Positions 7,807 to 15,116 of a stretch of DNA of 64,000 bases are shown here, piece after piece. Under the pieces are notes generated by a model that saw only the letters and a program-made list of their open reading frames with translations, did no database searches and was not told the origin of the DNA. Source of the DNA: Neorhizobium huautlense. Lineage in GTDB: Bacteria; Pseudomonadota; Alphaproteobacteria; Rhizobiales; Rhizobiaceae. The stretch is from contig NZ_JAUSRF010000009.1 in the NCBI RefSeq assembly GCF_030811685.1, forward strand, positions 62,001 through 126,000, written 5' to 3'. The position numbers and the translations under genes are program-made. The stretch's first letter is position 1, and each line of letters begins with the position of its first letter.

Positions 7807-7829
7807 TTTGTAATACGCCGTATTACAAA
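7807..7829. promoter_or_regulatory. Palindromic operator of the RHH/RelE pair
   Basis: A perfect 23-bp palindrome has 11-bp arms TTTGTAATACG and CGTATTACAAA around a single C. It ends 12 bases before the chosen antitoxin start. RHH antitoxins bind such operators as paired dimers, so this is the probable autorepression site. Confidence 0.75.
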
Positions 7830-7851
7830 CTACGCCTGTTGCCGACCGTCC

Positions 7852-9048
7852 TCAATAGCCCACCGCTTCCCGCTTCTCATCGTCGGACAAAAAGCTCGCC
7901 GCCCCCACCCGCGCCCAAAGCGCCTCACGCTCAGTGGCAAGGCCCGCAACACGATCAAGATCCGGCTCCAGCCGCAATTGTTCGCCAAACACCCCGCCCA
8001 GCCAGGCGGAAAAACTTCCCGCGATACGAAAGATCATCGGCAGCACGGTGTGGCGATAAAAAGCCCGGTGCGCTTCCTGATAATTGGCATAGGTATTGTC
8101 GCCGGGAATGCCCAGCAGCATTGGCGGCACACCGAGACCGAGCGCAATGTCACGCGCCGCGCCGTTTTTCGCCTCCATGAAATCCATGTCTTTTGGCGAA
8201 AGCGCCATCGCCTTCCAGTCCAGCCCGCCTTCCAGAATAAGCGGTCGCCCGGCATTCACCGCCCCGGCATAGCCCTCTTCCAGCTGTTCCTTCAGCCGGT
8301 CATATTGGTTTGGCGAAAGATTGCCACCGTCCTTGGGCTGATAGACCAGCGCGCCGGAAGGTCGTGCCGAATTGTCGAGAAGTGCCTTGTTCCAGCCGGA
8401 AGCCGCATTGGAAAGATCGAGCGCCGCACCGGCCGCGACAAGCGGCGAAAGACCGGAATGATCATCCAGCGGATGAAACAGTTTTAGATGCAAAACGGCC
8501 AGCCTGCCGTCTCCCTGGCCGCCACCCTCCACCTCCGCTGGCAAACGCCGCGTTACACCGCCAGCGCGATAATCATAGGCAATCGGCCAGCCATCCCGCC
8601 CCTCGACAACAGCCACCCGGTCGGGCCGTAAAAGATGCAGTTCGCGCACCCGCCCACCCACGATCAGCGGCTCCACATAGGCATTGCCGGATAAAAGCAG
8701 ATGCCCATACAGCGCTTCGAGAAAATCCGCGCCGCCCTGCCGCCCGTTCGGCCGCAACAGCAGCGCAAGCGCCGCATGCCCCTCCACCTCGGCCTTGCCT
8801 TCATAAGCCAGCCAGGGCACTGCAGCCGCAGCCTCGGCGATCATCCGCACGGCCCGGTGCGCCACCGGGTTTTTCATGAACCCGGCGCGCGAAAGTGCTG
8901 CATAACCGCGCCCCGACCAATGCGCCGCCCCCTCGCCGGAAATGACCGCAAACCCGGCCCCGACGCCAGCAACGGCCTTTGCCTCGATTTTCGACACGGC
9001 TCTGCCTTCCCCCGCGAAAAACCGCGGCAGGCGAAAAGGAGATTTCAT
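7852..9048 (-). CDS. Phage portal protein, HK97 family (GTA gp3-like)
   Basis: This 398-residue protein builds the portal ring through which DNA is packaged. The family blocks are present in order: HRAVRMIAEAAAAVPWLAYE, then LLLRPNGRQGGADFLEALYG and HLLLSGNAYVEPL (residues about 100-130). Next come LKLFHPLDDHSGLSPLVAAG, the GLDWKAMALSPKDMDFMEAK stem segment, and LGVPPMLLGIPGDNTYANYQ. The C-terminal NDAM-like RAFYRHTVLPMI region is also present. It is complete. In RcGTA the portal directly follows the large terminase; here about 2.8 kb of cargo separates the two. Confidence 0.92.
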   Translation of the reverse strand: MKSPFRLPRFFAGEGRAVSKIEAKAVAGVGAGFAVISGEGAAHWSGRGYAALSRAGFMKNPVAHRAVRMIAEAAAAVPWLAYEGKAEVEGHAALALLLRPNGRQGGADFLEALYGHLLLSGNAYVEPLIVGGRVRELHLLRPDRVAVVEGRDGWPIAYDYRAGGVTRRLPAEVEGGGQGDGRLAVLHLKLFHPLDDHSGLSPLVAAGAALDLSNAASGWNKALLDNSARPSGALVYQPKDGGNLSPNQYDRLKEQLEEGYAGAVNAGRPLILEGGLDWKAMALSPKDMDFMEAKNGAARDIALGLGVPPMLLGIPGDNTYANYQEAHRAFYRHTVLPMIFRIAGSFSAWLGGVFGEQLRLEPDLDRVAGLATEREALWARVGAASFLSDDEKREAVGY

Positions 9049-9116
9049 CTCGATTGGTCCTTGTGCTTGGTCGCGGCCTGAATGGCTGGATTACGAAGAG
9101 CGCGGCAATTTCCCAT

Positions 9117-9252
9117 CATCTTCTCCCCTCGGGGAGAAGGTGGCCCGAAGGGTCGGATGAGGGGGAGCAGTGCCACACCGAAAGGTCGTGCCGTATGGCC
9201 CCCTCATCGCCTCGCTAACGCTCCGGCACTTCTCCCCGGTGGGGAGAAGATG
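9117..9252. repeat. Family B intergenic repeat (CTTCTCCCC..GGGGAGAAG type)
   Basis: An inverted structure: CATCTTCTCCCCTCGGGGAG at the left, a middle with GGATGAGGGGG and its complement CCCCCTCATC, and CTTCTCCCCGGTGGGGAGAA with GATG at the right. It has no coding content and lies upstream of the portal gene. A shorter relative with the same 10-bp stem is found near 18.47 kb. Confidence 0.8.
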
Positions 9253-9288
9253 CTTGCGGCGCCGAAGCCACCCTTCATAAGAACGTCC

Positions 9289-9597
9289 TCACCTGAGCGG
9301 CGCCCTCACCGCCCCGCCCACATCATAATCCGCCGCAATCCGCATTTCCCGGATCGGCTTCACCACATCGATCGACTGCTGGTAGATCGGATGCGCCTTG
9401 TAGGCCGCCAACGCCGCTTCATCCGCAAACTCGCCATAAACCACCAGATCGATCTCGGTGCCCCACTGGTCGGTCTTCACATTGGTGCCGATTTCCAGAA
9501 GCTGCGCATGTGGATTGGCGGTCAGAAGCGAAAGCCCCGCCCGCACGTCGTCGAGGTTTTCGGGTCTGGCCGTAAAAAACACGATATGGCGTATCAT
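9289..9597 (-). CDS. Dabb-family (stress-responsive alpha/beta barrel) protein
   Basis: This is a 102-residue protein of the Dabb fold: MIRHIVFFTARPENLDDVRA, then a glycine-poor helix, then TEIDLVVYGEFADEAALAAY, then KAHPIYQQSIDVVKPIREMR. These dimeric barrels are small and usually of unknown or enzyme-like function. I chose the ATG at 9597 because it begins exactly at the conserved first strand; the frame extends upstream to 9789 without family similarity. It is unrelated to phage assembly and so is another cargo gene in the cluster. Confidence 0.8.
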   Translation of the reverse strand: MIRHIVFFTARPENLDDVRAGLSLLTANPHAQLLEIGTNVKTDQWGTEIDLVVYGEFADEAALAAYKAHPIYQQSIDVVKPIREMRIAADYDVGGAVRAPLR

Positions 9598-9668
9598 CGA
9601 AAACTCCGTGGGCATGTCGAACGCCGCCTCGCTATCACGCGAAACCGCCCTCTTCAACGAACCGGGCA

Positions 9669-10190
9669 TTGCCGCACGCACCGTTGACCGCCACCACTGC
9701 CGGCCTATATCGAGCCGCACCCGCAGGATCGAAACAGCACGTGCAGACAACAGGCAAAAGATACCCGCTGATATTGATGGCGCTGGCAATCCTCACCGCC
9801 GCCATCGCCCCGGTCGCGGCAGGCATCCTGTGGTTTACCGTGATCGTCGGTGCCGACAGCACCAATCTTCTCGATCATCTCGTCACACAGACCGGCTTCG
9901 AGCGCGCGCAAAAGAGCGGCATCGAATTTATCAACCCGGATGGTCCCATGCCGGAAATGTCGCGCCGGTCGATCCTCATGGCCGCAGATGCCGCAGATCC
10001 CATCCCGGCACTCAAAAAAGCCTGCGCAGATATCGGCCTCGATCAGCCGCGCGCCGATCAACTTGCCGTCGAACCCGACACGATCTGCAGCGGCATGTGG
10101 AACGGAAGCCGCATGCAGGTCAACGCGGCCCTCCATTGCAAGCCAGGCCCATGCCTGCTCCATATCGAAACCAGCGCATTCGGCTTCTGA
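9669..10190 (+). CDS. Hypothetical protein with one N-terminal membrane segment
   Basis: This is a plus-strand frame of 173 codons. One strong hydrophobic segment (LILMALAILTAAIAPVAAGI) is followed by an exported-looking domain with four cysteines (ACADIG, TICSGM, LHCKPGPC), which suggests disulfides in the periplasm. The start is uncertain: the ATG at 9669 gives a basic leader, and starts nearer 9738 (GTG) or 9777 (ATG) are possible. I do not recognise the family. It sits in the cargo block between the large terminase and portal genes, opposite in direction to them. Confidence 0.55.
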   Translation: MPHAPLTATTAGLYRAAPAGSKQHVQTTGKRYPLILMALAILTAAIAPVAAGILWFTVIVGADSTNLLDHLVTQTGFERAQKSGIEFINPDGPMPEMSRRSILMAADAADPIPALKKACADIGLDQPRADQLAVEPDTICSGMWNGSRMQVNAALHCKPGPCLLHIETSAFGF

Positions 10191-10217
10191 AGCACACGGG
10201 CGCGTTCAGCAGCCGCC

Positions 10218-10580
10218 TCACGCCGCTTCGTTAATCGCCATTTCCGCCGTGATGCGCGTCCAGGGCACCATGACCAGACCGCCATCCGTCTTTTCGATCA
10301 ACCCCGTGTTCAGCATGGCCGTCACGTCGGCATGGACGCCGCGGTAATCGCGCTGCAGACCTTGCGCCAGTTGCCGGATCGATGTCGCCCCCGTTTTTTT
10401 CAGCGCCCGCAGAAGCCGCCAACGGTTCGGCGTCAGCACTTTCAACAGCAGATCCATGCTTTCGAAGGCAATCTCCGCCTCGGCTGAAACCGCGTCCCCC
10501 GCATCGATTGCGCCCGCAGCAGCCGCCGCAGCGTCAAAAAAACCATCCATATCGGATACATGAAGCCGGACTTCGCTCAT
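10218..10580 (-). CDS. HTH antitoxin-like protein (TumA/HVO_A0114-type)
   Basis: This 120-residue protein carries a winged-helix domain in its C-terminal two thirds: LKVLTPNRWRLLRALKKTGA, then TSIRQLAQGLQRDYRGVHAD, then VTAMLNTGLIEKTDGGLVMV. This matches the HVO_A0114-type regulators that act as antitoxin partners of DUF6516 (TumE-like) toxins. Its start overlaps the upstream DUF6516 gene by 4 bases (ATGA), so the toxin comes first, as in TumE/TumA systems. It probably represses the shared promoter. Confidence 0.75.
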   Translation of the reverse strand: MSEVRLHVSDMDGFFDAAAAAAGAIDAGDAVSAEAEIAFESMDLLLKVLTPNRWRLLRALKKTGATSIRQLAQGLQRDYRGVHADVTAMLNTGLIEKTDGGLVMVPWTRITAEMAINEAA

Positions 10581-10864
10581 CGGTTCATCTCCTGCCGAAC
10601 ATCTGCCTGAAAATCGCGGATCATCTGCTCAAGGCTCGTGAAAACATAAGCTTCTTCACGGTCCCGGTAATGCCGGTGATCGCCTTTTCCGGCCTCGTTG
10701 TCGTAACCGATCACCCTTTCGCCTGGCCGCCCGAAAAAAAGCGAATATTTCATGCCGTGCGGGCGCTCGCTGGTTATCATCGGCAGCCGCCAGACCCGCA
10801 TCTGGATGATCCATCCGTCATCCAGCAACAGTTTCCGGTCAAGGATGAGGGATGCGTCCACCAT
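10577..10864 (-). CDS. DUF6516-family toxin-like protein (TumE-like)
   Basis: This is a 95-residue protein with the DUF6516 pattern: ADDGW-like DDGWIIQMRVWRLP, then ERPHGMKYSLFFGRPGERVI, GYDNEAGKGDHRHYRDREEA and a C-terminal helix SLEQMIRDFQADVRQ. Proteins of this family (TumE) are toxins paired with an HTH antitoxin encoded downstream. An inverted repeat covers the start codon and would serve as the operator. The pair is one of two toxin-antitoxin modules inside the GTA-like cluster. Confidence 0.75.
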   Translation of the reverse strand: MVDASLILDRKLLLDDGWIIQMRVWRLPMITSERPHGMKYSLFFGRPGERVIGYDNEAGKGDHRHYRDREEAYVFTSLEQMIRDFQADVRQEMNR

Positions 10865-10883
10865 ATGTAAAAGATAACATATG
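10862..10883. promoter_or_regulatory. Inverted repeat at the TumE/TumA-like operon start
   Basis: Arms CATATGT and ACATATG are separated by 8 bases and overlap the start codon of the DUF6516 gene. The TTATCT between them on the minus strand could be a -10 box. The placement fits autorepression by the HTH partner. Confidence 0.55.
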
Positions 10884-10895
10884 CCCTCGAGAGGA

Positions 10896-11501
10896 TCAAC
10901 TCAAAGCCGCCGCAAACGCCCTGCCATACCCCGCCACCAGCTCCGCCCTGTCCGTGCCGTTGACGATCTTTCGCGCCCCCACCCAGTCCGTCTTGTCGCG
11001 ACCAAAGAAAAACTCCAGCCGCCAGCCGGTAAAAATCCCCACCCGCATGCCCTCAATCAAAATTCGGGCCGCGATATCGATGCGCATCGCCAACGCCGGA
11101 TCGGCCACCAGATCCTCGCCCGTCAGGTCGGACATCGCCTCATAATTGCGCTTGTGCGTCAGTTGCACGAAACCACGCCCCAGCCAGGTTTTGCCATCCG
11201 CATCCGGGCGCCAGTATGGCGTCTTCACCGAAGGCAGACGGCCGCTCGCATAGGCCCGCTCCAGTCGCGCCACCGCTTGCGCATCACTCTTCGCCAGCGT
11301 CTCGCGCACCGGCTGCATGGTTTTGGCCGTTTCATGAAAGGCCGTCGCCAGCACATAGGCCAGCGCCGGATCGGCCGCCTTCGAATGCAGGTCCCAGTGG
11401 TCGAGAATGGCTTCCATGCCCGTCACCTGGGCACCATAAAGCCTTCCGCCGCATGGATTTTTCCGCACCCGCTCGAAAAACCGCACTCTGTCCACAGCCA
11501 T
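10896..11501 (-). CDS. Lysozyme-like glycoside hydrolase (GH19-type endolysin)
   Basis: This is a 201-residue protein of the chitinase class I/GH19 lysin fold. ALAYVLATAFHETAKTMQPV carries the probable catalytic Glu in FHET. TWLGRGFVQLTHKRNYEAMS is the conserved substrate-cleft motif, and VADPALAMRIDIAARILIEG follows. Phages use such enzymes to break peptidoglycan for release; in GTAs a lysis enzyme is normally encoded elsewhere. There is no signal peptide, so a holin or other export route would be needed. It lies between the terminase and the portal gene, on the same strand as both. Confidence 0.8.
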   Translation of the reverse strand: MAVDRVRFFERVRKNPCGGRLYGAQVTGMEAILDHWDLHSKAADPALAYVLATAFHETAKTMQPVRETLAKSDAQAVARLERAYASGRLPSVKTPYWRPDADGKTWLGRGFVQLTHKRNYEAMSDLTGEDLVADPALAMRIDIAARILIEGMRVGIFTGWRLEFFFGRDKTDWVGARKIVNGTDRAELVAGYGRAFAAALS

Positions 11502-11654
11502 GCCAAAGCCTCGCCCGAATTAAATGACAGGTTTCAATCGGTTTAGAAAAACTAAATCGTTTTAACGACTTACGGCCCGATTTACTTTGCATTCACAATA
11601 TGGAACCAACGCAGGTGTCGGGCGTTACCCGTCGGTTTTTGAACGAAGGAGATC

Positions 11655-11786
11655 ATGATGATGCGCCAGCAATCTTCCGCCCTGCCCGTGAAGCAGCCGA
11701 TCCCTCAGCATATTGCCGAACGCCTCGAGTCCGAGTGGCGTCAGGTCCGCGAAAGCGCGCCCGCTCCGGTCACCGCCAAGCGCTGA
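11655..11786 (+). CDS. Small hypothetical protein (43 aa) with own RBS and terminator
   Basis: A short plus-strand frame starts with three consecutive ATG codons (11655, 11658, 11661) after an excellent AAGGAG Shine-Dalgarno. The peptide is MMMRQQSSALPVKQPIPQHI and continues with AERLESEWRQVRESAPAPVT and AKR. It is mainly one amphipathic charged helix with Pro-rich ends, and soluble. A GC hairpin followed by TTTT lies 11 bases after the stop. The RBS, frame and terminator together argue for a real gene. I do not recognise it. It lies antisense between the large terminase and the lysin genes. Confidence 0.55.
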   Translation: MMMRQQSSALPVKQPIPQHIAERLESEWRQVRESAPAPVTAKR

Positions 11787-11796
11787 CAAGCCTTCC

Positions 11797-11828
11797 GTCC
11801 CGCGCGCTCACCGCTGCGGGACGTTTTG
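11797..11828 (+). terminator. Rho-independent terminator after the 43-aa gene
   Basis: A GTCCCGC/GCGGGAC stem (11797-11803 with 11816-11822) with a 12-base loop is followed by GTTTTG on the plus strand. The T run is short, so it may be only partly efficient. Confidence 0.55.
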
Positions 11829-11853
11829 TGCCGGCGGCAGTTTCGCCGCGGCC

Positions 11854-13326
11854 TTAAATTCCCCGCACCCGCGGTTCCCCCTGCCCCTCCAGAACCAGCG
11901 CCGTCAGCGCCCAGACTAAGGCATCCAGCCGGTCCGGCGAACGGCCTGACGACAGCCCGTCCGGCCCGAAGTCGGCCATCTGGTCCTCCAGCTCGGCAAA
12001 CTTTCCGGCATGCAGCACGCGACCCTGTTCGTAGAGTGCCGCCACCGGCTCGGCACGCAAAAATTTGCCGCGCCGCGCCCGCACCATCGTCACCGGCAGT
12101 GCAATATCGACGCTTTTCAGCATCGCCATCACCATGTCGCCACCCTGGTTGACCTCGGCCACCACCCGGTCGGCGGCAAAGCGCGCATACGCTCTTGTCA
12201 CGGCCTGCGCCCAGCCTGCGGGCGTCATTCCCTCCACCGAACAATCGGCCAGCACCACGGCCCGCCCATAACCGCCGGCCGGCCCATGGCCTGCAGCAAT
12301 GCTGCTTTCCTCGATCCCGGCCACCACGATACCGCAGCAGGAGCTTTCACCGGAGCCGGAAGGCGGATCCACCGCCACCACGATGCGTTTCAGCGGCCCA
12401 TAAGCCCGTGTCACGCAGGCCTCCAGATCGGCCCTCTTCCACAAAGCATCGGCGCGATCCTCGATCAGCTCGCCGGCAATCTCCTGCCGCCCCAGCCGCG
12501 TGCCGCCATACCGGCTTTCCAGCACCGCCATGAAACCCGGCGCCAGATTTTTCTCGTTCGCCGCCGTCGACATCTTGACCAGATGCGTCGTCGGATCGGC
12601 AATCAGCGCCTTCAGCACCGGCACCGGCCGTGGCGTCGTCGTCACCAGTTGTCGCGGATCACTGCCCAGCCGCAGACCGAACTGCAGCATGTCAAAGGTC
12701 TCCTGCGCATGTTTCCACTTGGCGAGCTCATCGCACCAGGCGAAATGAAATTGCGGCCCGCGCAGGCTCTCCGGATCTTCCGAGGAAAAGATCTGCGCCA
12801 CCGCCCCGTTCGGCCACACCAGCCGTCGCCGCGACACTTCGAAATCCGGCACATTGCTGCGCGCAATCCGGCAGATGCCGGAAGCGCCGTCCACCATCAC
12901 CTCGCGCGCATCCCCCAGCGTTTCCGCCACCAGCGCGATGCGCAGGTCGCAGCGTCGAGCGGCCGACGCCAGCGCATGCACCCATTCGGCGCCTGCCCGT
13001 GTCTTGCCGGAACCACGCCCGCCCATGATCAGCCATGTGCGCCAGTCGCCCGGGGGCGGTTTCTGGGCCTTACGGCCGGCAAAATCCCAATCCCGATCCA
13101 TGCCGGGAATGTAGGCCGGAGCAGCATTCGAGCTTTTTCCTGCGTCATTCCTGTGCTCGTCACAGGAATCCAGCGGCGGCGCGTCTGCGACGCCGGAAGA
13201 ATCCTGCCGCCCCTCATCGATCTTGGCGGCAAGAGCCGCACCCGCTCGCAAATTGGCTCTTGTCTCGTCAAGCCGGGAGCTGATTGTGGTGATCCGCTTC
13301 TGGTATCGCCGCGACTCCAGCGCCAT
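11854..13326 (-). CDS. Terminase large subunit / DNA packaging ATPase (GTA gp2-like)
   Basis: About 490 residues. The ATPase domain has a Walker A GGRGSGKT at about residues 102-109 of this start, then ETLGDAREVMVDGASGICRI and a Walker B region FHFAWCDELAKW. The nuclease half begins around RIVVAVDPPSGSGESSCCGI and ends with DRLDALVWALTALV, which supplies acidic metal ligands. It packages DNA into the prohead. I chose the ATG at 13326 because GGAG lies 9 bases upstream and the overlap with the upstream gene is modest. The frame stays open to 13458, and an ATG at 13101 would give a shorter, more usual N-terminus but has no RBS. A palindromic repeat is embedded in frame near residues 40-65. Confidence 0.88.
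   Translation of the reverse strand: MALESRRYQKRITTISSRLDETRANLRAGAALAAKIDEGRQDSSGVADAPPLDSCDEHRNDAGKSSNAAPAYIPGMDRDWDFAGRKAQKPPPGDWRTWLIMGGRGSGKTRAGAEWVHALASAARRCDLRIALVAETLGDAREVMVDGASGICRIARSNVPDFEVSRRRLVWPNGAVAQIFSSEDPESLRGPQFHFAWCDELAKWKHAQETFDMLQFGLRLGSDPRQLVTTTPRPVPVLKALIADPTTHLVKMSTAANEKNLAPGFMAVLESRYGGTRLGRQEIAGELIEDRADALWKRADLEACVTRAYGPLKRIVVAVDPPSGSGESSCCGIVVAGIEESSIAAGHGPAGGYGRAVVLADCSVEGMTPAGWAQAVTRAYARFAADRVVAEVNQGGDMVMAMLKSVDIALPVTMVRARRGKFLRAEPVAALYEQGRVLHAGKFAELEDQMADFGPDGLSSGRSPDRLDALVWALTALVLEGQGEPRVRGI
13142..13192. repeat. Family E palindromic repeat inside the terminase frame
   Basis: The core CGTCATTCCTGTG...CACAGGAATCCAGC forms a hairpin with arms ATTCCTGTG/CACAGGAAT, followed by GGCGCGTCTGCGACG. 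The same layout (CGTCATCCCGG...CCGGGATCCAGC...CGTCTGCG) is seen near 57.74 kb. Repeats of this type are scattered through rhizobial genomes. This copy lies within the open frame of the terminase N-terminus and does not break it. Confidence 0.75.
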
Positions 13327-13915
13327 CTTCCTGCACTCCGCCGCCGCCGCTCGCCGCAACGCCCTTTGGCTGGGCACATCTTCCCGCAAGGCGCTCTTCC
13401 ACCCAGTCCGGAGGGCCGTCGCGCTTCCACTCCTCGAACAACTCGTAGGCCCCTTCATTCGCGCGATCCTCGATCATTGCCATAAAGCGAGCCTTCGCCT
13501 CCTGATATCCGCCCGCATCCGCCACCCGCTCGGCTTCCGCCTGCCGGTCACGGGCAAACTGCCGTTGCAGCGTGTCGATCTTTTCCAGCGTGCGCACGAT
13601 CAGCGACATGGCGTCGATCGCCGCCTTGATATCGGCCCGCGCCAGTTTCTGCGCCGCCTCGTCGCCATCCGCCAGCATCGCTTCTGCACTGGCGCGCAAA
13701 TCCCGAAACGTCTCGAACTGCCGTTTCAGCTCACATGTCGCCTCGTTGAGGATCGGCCGCATGTCACCCGCCGCCTGCATCTCCGCCTGCCGCACGTCTG
13801 CCGATTTCACCTCCAGCACGACGCCGCGCGCCACATCCATCAGCGCAATATCCTCGCCCACATCGCACCAAGTGCCGAACAGGCTCACATCAAAATTCTG
13901 AAAATCACCGGACAT
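13268..13915 (-). CDS. Putative small terminase subunit (GTA gp1-like)
   Basis: This 215-residue protein is rich in charged helices and has a clear coiled-coil core: RADIKAAIDAMSLIVRTLEK, IDTLQRQFARDRQAEAERVA. The position directly before the large terminase is that of GTA gp1, which acts as the small terminase and is also coiled-coil rich. The C-terminal tail (ASGGGGVQEDGAGVAAIPEA) looks degenerate, and the +1 frame after about 13330 carries a more protein-like sequence, so an old frameshift near the terminase junction is possible. It is the first gene of the GTA-like unit and has a candidate promoter at 14024-14065. Confidence 0.6.
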   Translation of the reverse strand: MSGDFQNFDVSLFGTWCDVGEDIALMDVARGVVLEVKSADVRQAEMQAAGDMRPILNEATCELKRQFETFRDLRASAEAMLADGDEAAQKLARADIKAAIDAMSLIVRTLEKIDTLQRQFARDRQAEAERVADAGGYQEAKARFMAMIEDRANEGAYELFEEWKRDGPPDWVEERLAGRCAQPKGVAASGGGGVQEDGAGVAAIPEADHHNQLPA

Positions 13916-14023
13916 GCCAAACGTCCTCCACGCCGGCCAAAAGACCCGCGCCGCGCAAACCCATCAAAAACCGAGGTTTTTCGCCGGAGAGGGACCAATC
14001 CGCAACTCTCCGACCATGCACAA

Positions 14024-14065
14024 ACCCTATCAAACGACCGTCACGCCGTCAAGGATTATTTTCCT
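14024..14065 (-). promoter_or_regulatory. Candidate promoter and activator site of the GTA-like cluster
   Basis: On the minus strand, TTGACG (14047-14052) and TAGGGT (14024-14029) are separated by 17 bases, a sigma-70-like promoter about 110 bases before the first GTA gene. Directly upstream and overlapping the -35 box is the 15-bp element AGGAAAATAATCCTT (14051-14065), an imperfect AGGA-N6-TCCT dyad. The same 15 bases occur upstream of the GafY-like gene at nearly the same distance from the start codon and from a -10-like box. Confidence 0.6.
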
Positions 14066-14171
14066 ATATCGATAAATTCGGCACCATCACCCGCTTGCAC
14101 TTGTCCCCCGATCCCGCATAGTGGCGCCCCTTGCCCAGCCAGCCTTGATGCTTCCTCCGAAGGTGCCGCCC

Positions 14172-15089
14172 ATGCCAGAACCGCTGCCCCAATTCACCAG
14201 CCTTTTCACCGGCCTGTCCGCCTTCCCGCTCACGCCTGCGGATGAAGCGGGCCGCGTCGATACCGATGCGTTGCAGGGCCTTGTCGCCCGCATTATCGAT
14301 GGCAAGGCCAATTCCATCGGCCTGCTCGGCAGCACCGGCATCTATGCCTACCTTTCCCGCGAGGAACGCCGCCGCGCCGTTTCGGCTGCCGTCGAGGCCG
14401 CCAAAGGCCGGATCCCGATCATCGCCGGCATCGGCGCATTGCGCACCGATGACGTCAAAACTCTCGCCCGCGATGCCGCATCCGCCGGGGCCGATGCACT
14501 ACTGCTCGCCCCGGTCTCCTACATGCCGTTGAGCGAAGATGAGGTTTTTCAGCATTACGCCACGGTCGCCGCCACAACCGACCTGCCGCTTTGCATCTAC
14601 AACAACCCGACCACCACACATTTCACCTTCAGCGCGGCGCTTCTCGCCCGCCTCTCGACAATCGACACCATCAAGGCCGTCAAAATGCCGGCGGCAAAAG
14701 ACCTTGCCTTCACATCCGAAATCGCGACCCTACGCGCAAAAACGCCAAAAAATTTTGCGATCGGCTACAGTGTCGATTGGCACTGCGCAAAAGCCCTGCT
14801 GGCCGGCGCCGATGCCTGGTACAGCGTGGTCGGCGGCCTCCTGCCGCATCCGGCAGCGGCGCTCACCAAGGCGGCGATGGAAAAGAACGCGACGGAAACC
14901 GCCCGCATCGACGCGATGTTCGAACCGCTCTGGACGCTGTTCAGAACCCATGGCAGCCTGCGCGTCATGCATGCCGCCGCCAACCTTCTCGGCCTCACCA
15001 AGGCTCAGCCGCCGCGCCCCATCCTGCCCCTGTCCGACACCTTTCTGCCGGAGGTCGAAAAGGCCATTGCCGCCCTGCCGGAACGGTAA
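14172..15089 (+). CDS. Dihydrodipicolinate synthase (DapA)-family aldolase
   Basis: This is a 305-residue TIM-barrel class I aldolase. GLLGSTGIYAYLSREERRRA is the substrate-loop motif, CIYNNPTTTHF carries the family Tyr, and TIKAVKMPAAKD carries the Schiff-base Lys. These match the DHDPS/NAL superfamily, which condenses or cleaves pyruvate-type substrates. The usual GSTGE motif is GSTGI here, so lysine biosynthesis is unlikely and the true substrate is open. I chose the ATG at 14172, preceded by GAAGGTG. A 3-kDa longer frame starts at 14121. It is followed closely by an arsC-like gene. Confidence 0.85.
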   Translation: MPEPLPQFTSLFTGLSAFPLTPADEAGRVDTDALQGLVARIIDGKANSIGLLGSTGIYAYLSREERRRAVSAAVEAAKGRIPIIAGIGALRTDDVKTLARDAASAGADALLLAPVSYMPLSEDEVFQHYATVAATTDLPLCIYNNPTTTHFTFSAALLARLSTIDTIKAVKMPAAKDLAFTSEIATLRAKTPKNFAIGYSVDWHCAKALLAGADAWYSVVGGLLPHPAAALTKAAMEKNATETARIDAMFEPLWTLFRTHGSLRVMHAAANLLGLTKAQPPRPILPLSDTFLPEVEKAIAALPER

Positions 15090-15116
15090 TTTCAACCCAT
15101 TGAGCGAACACAGATC

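Noticed and set aside
13101-13458. Terminase starts at 13458 or 13101
   Set aside because: The first overlaps the upstream gene by about 190 bases and the second has no Shine-Dalgarno; 13326 has GGAG at good spacing, though it stays uncertain.
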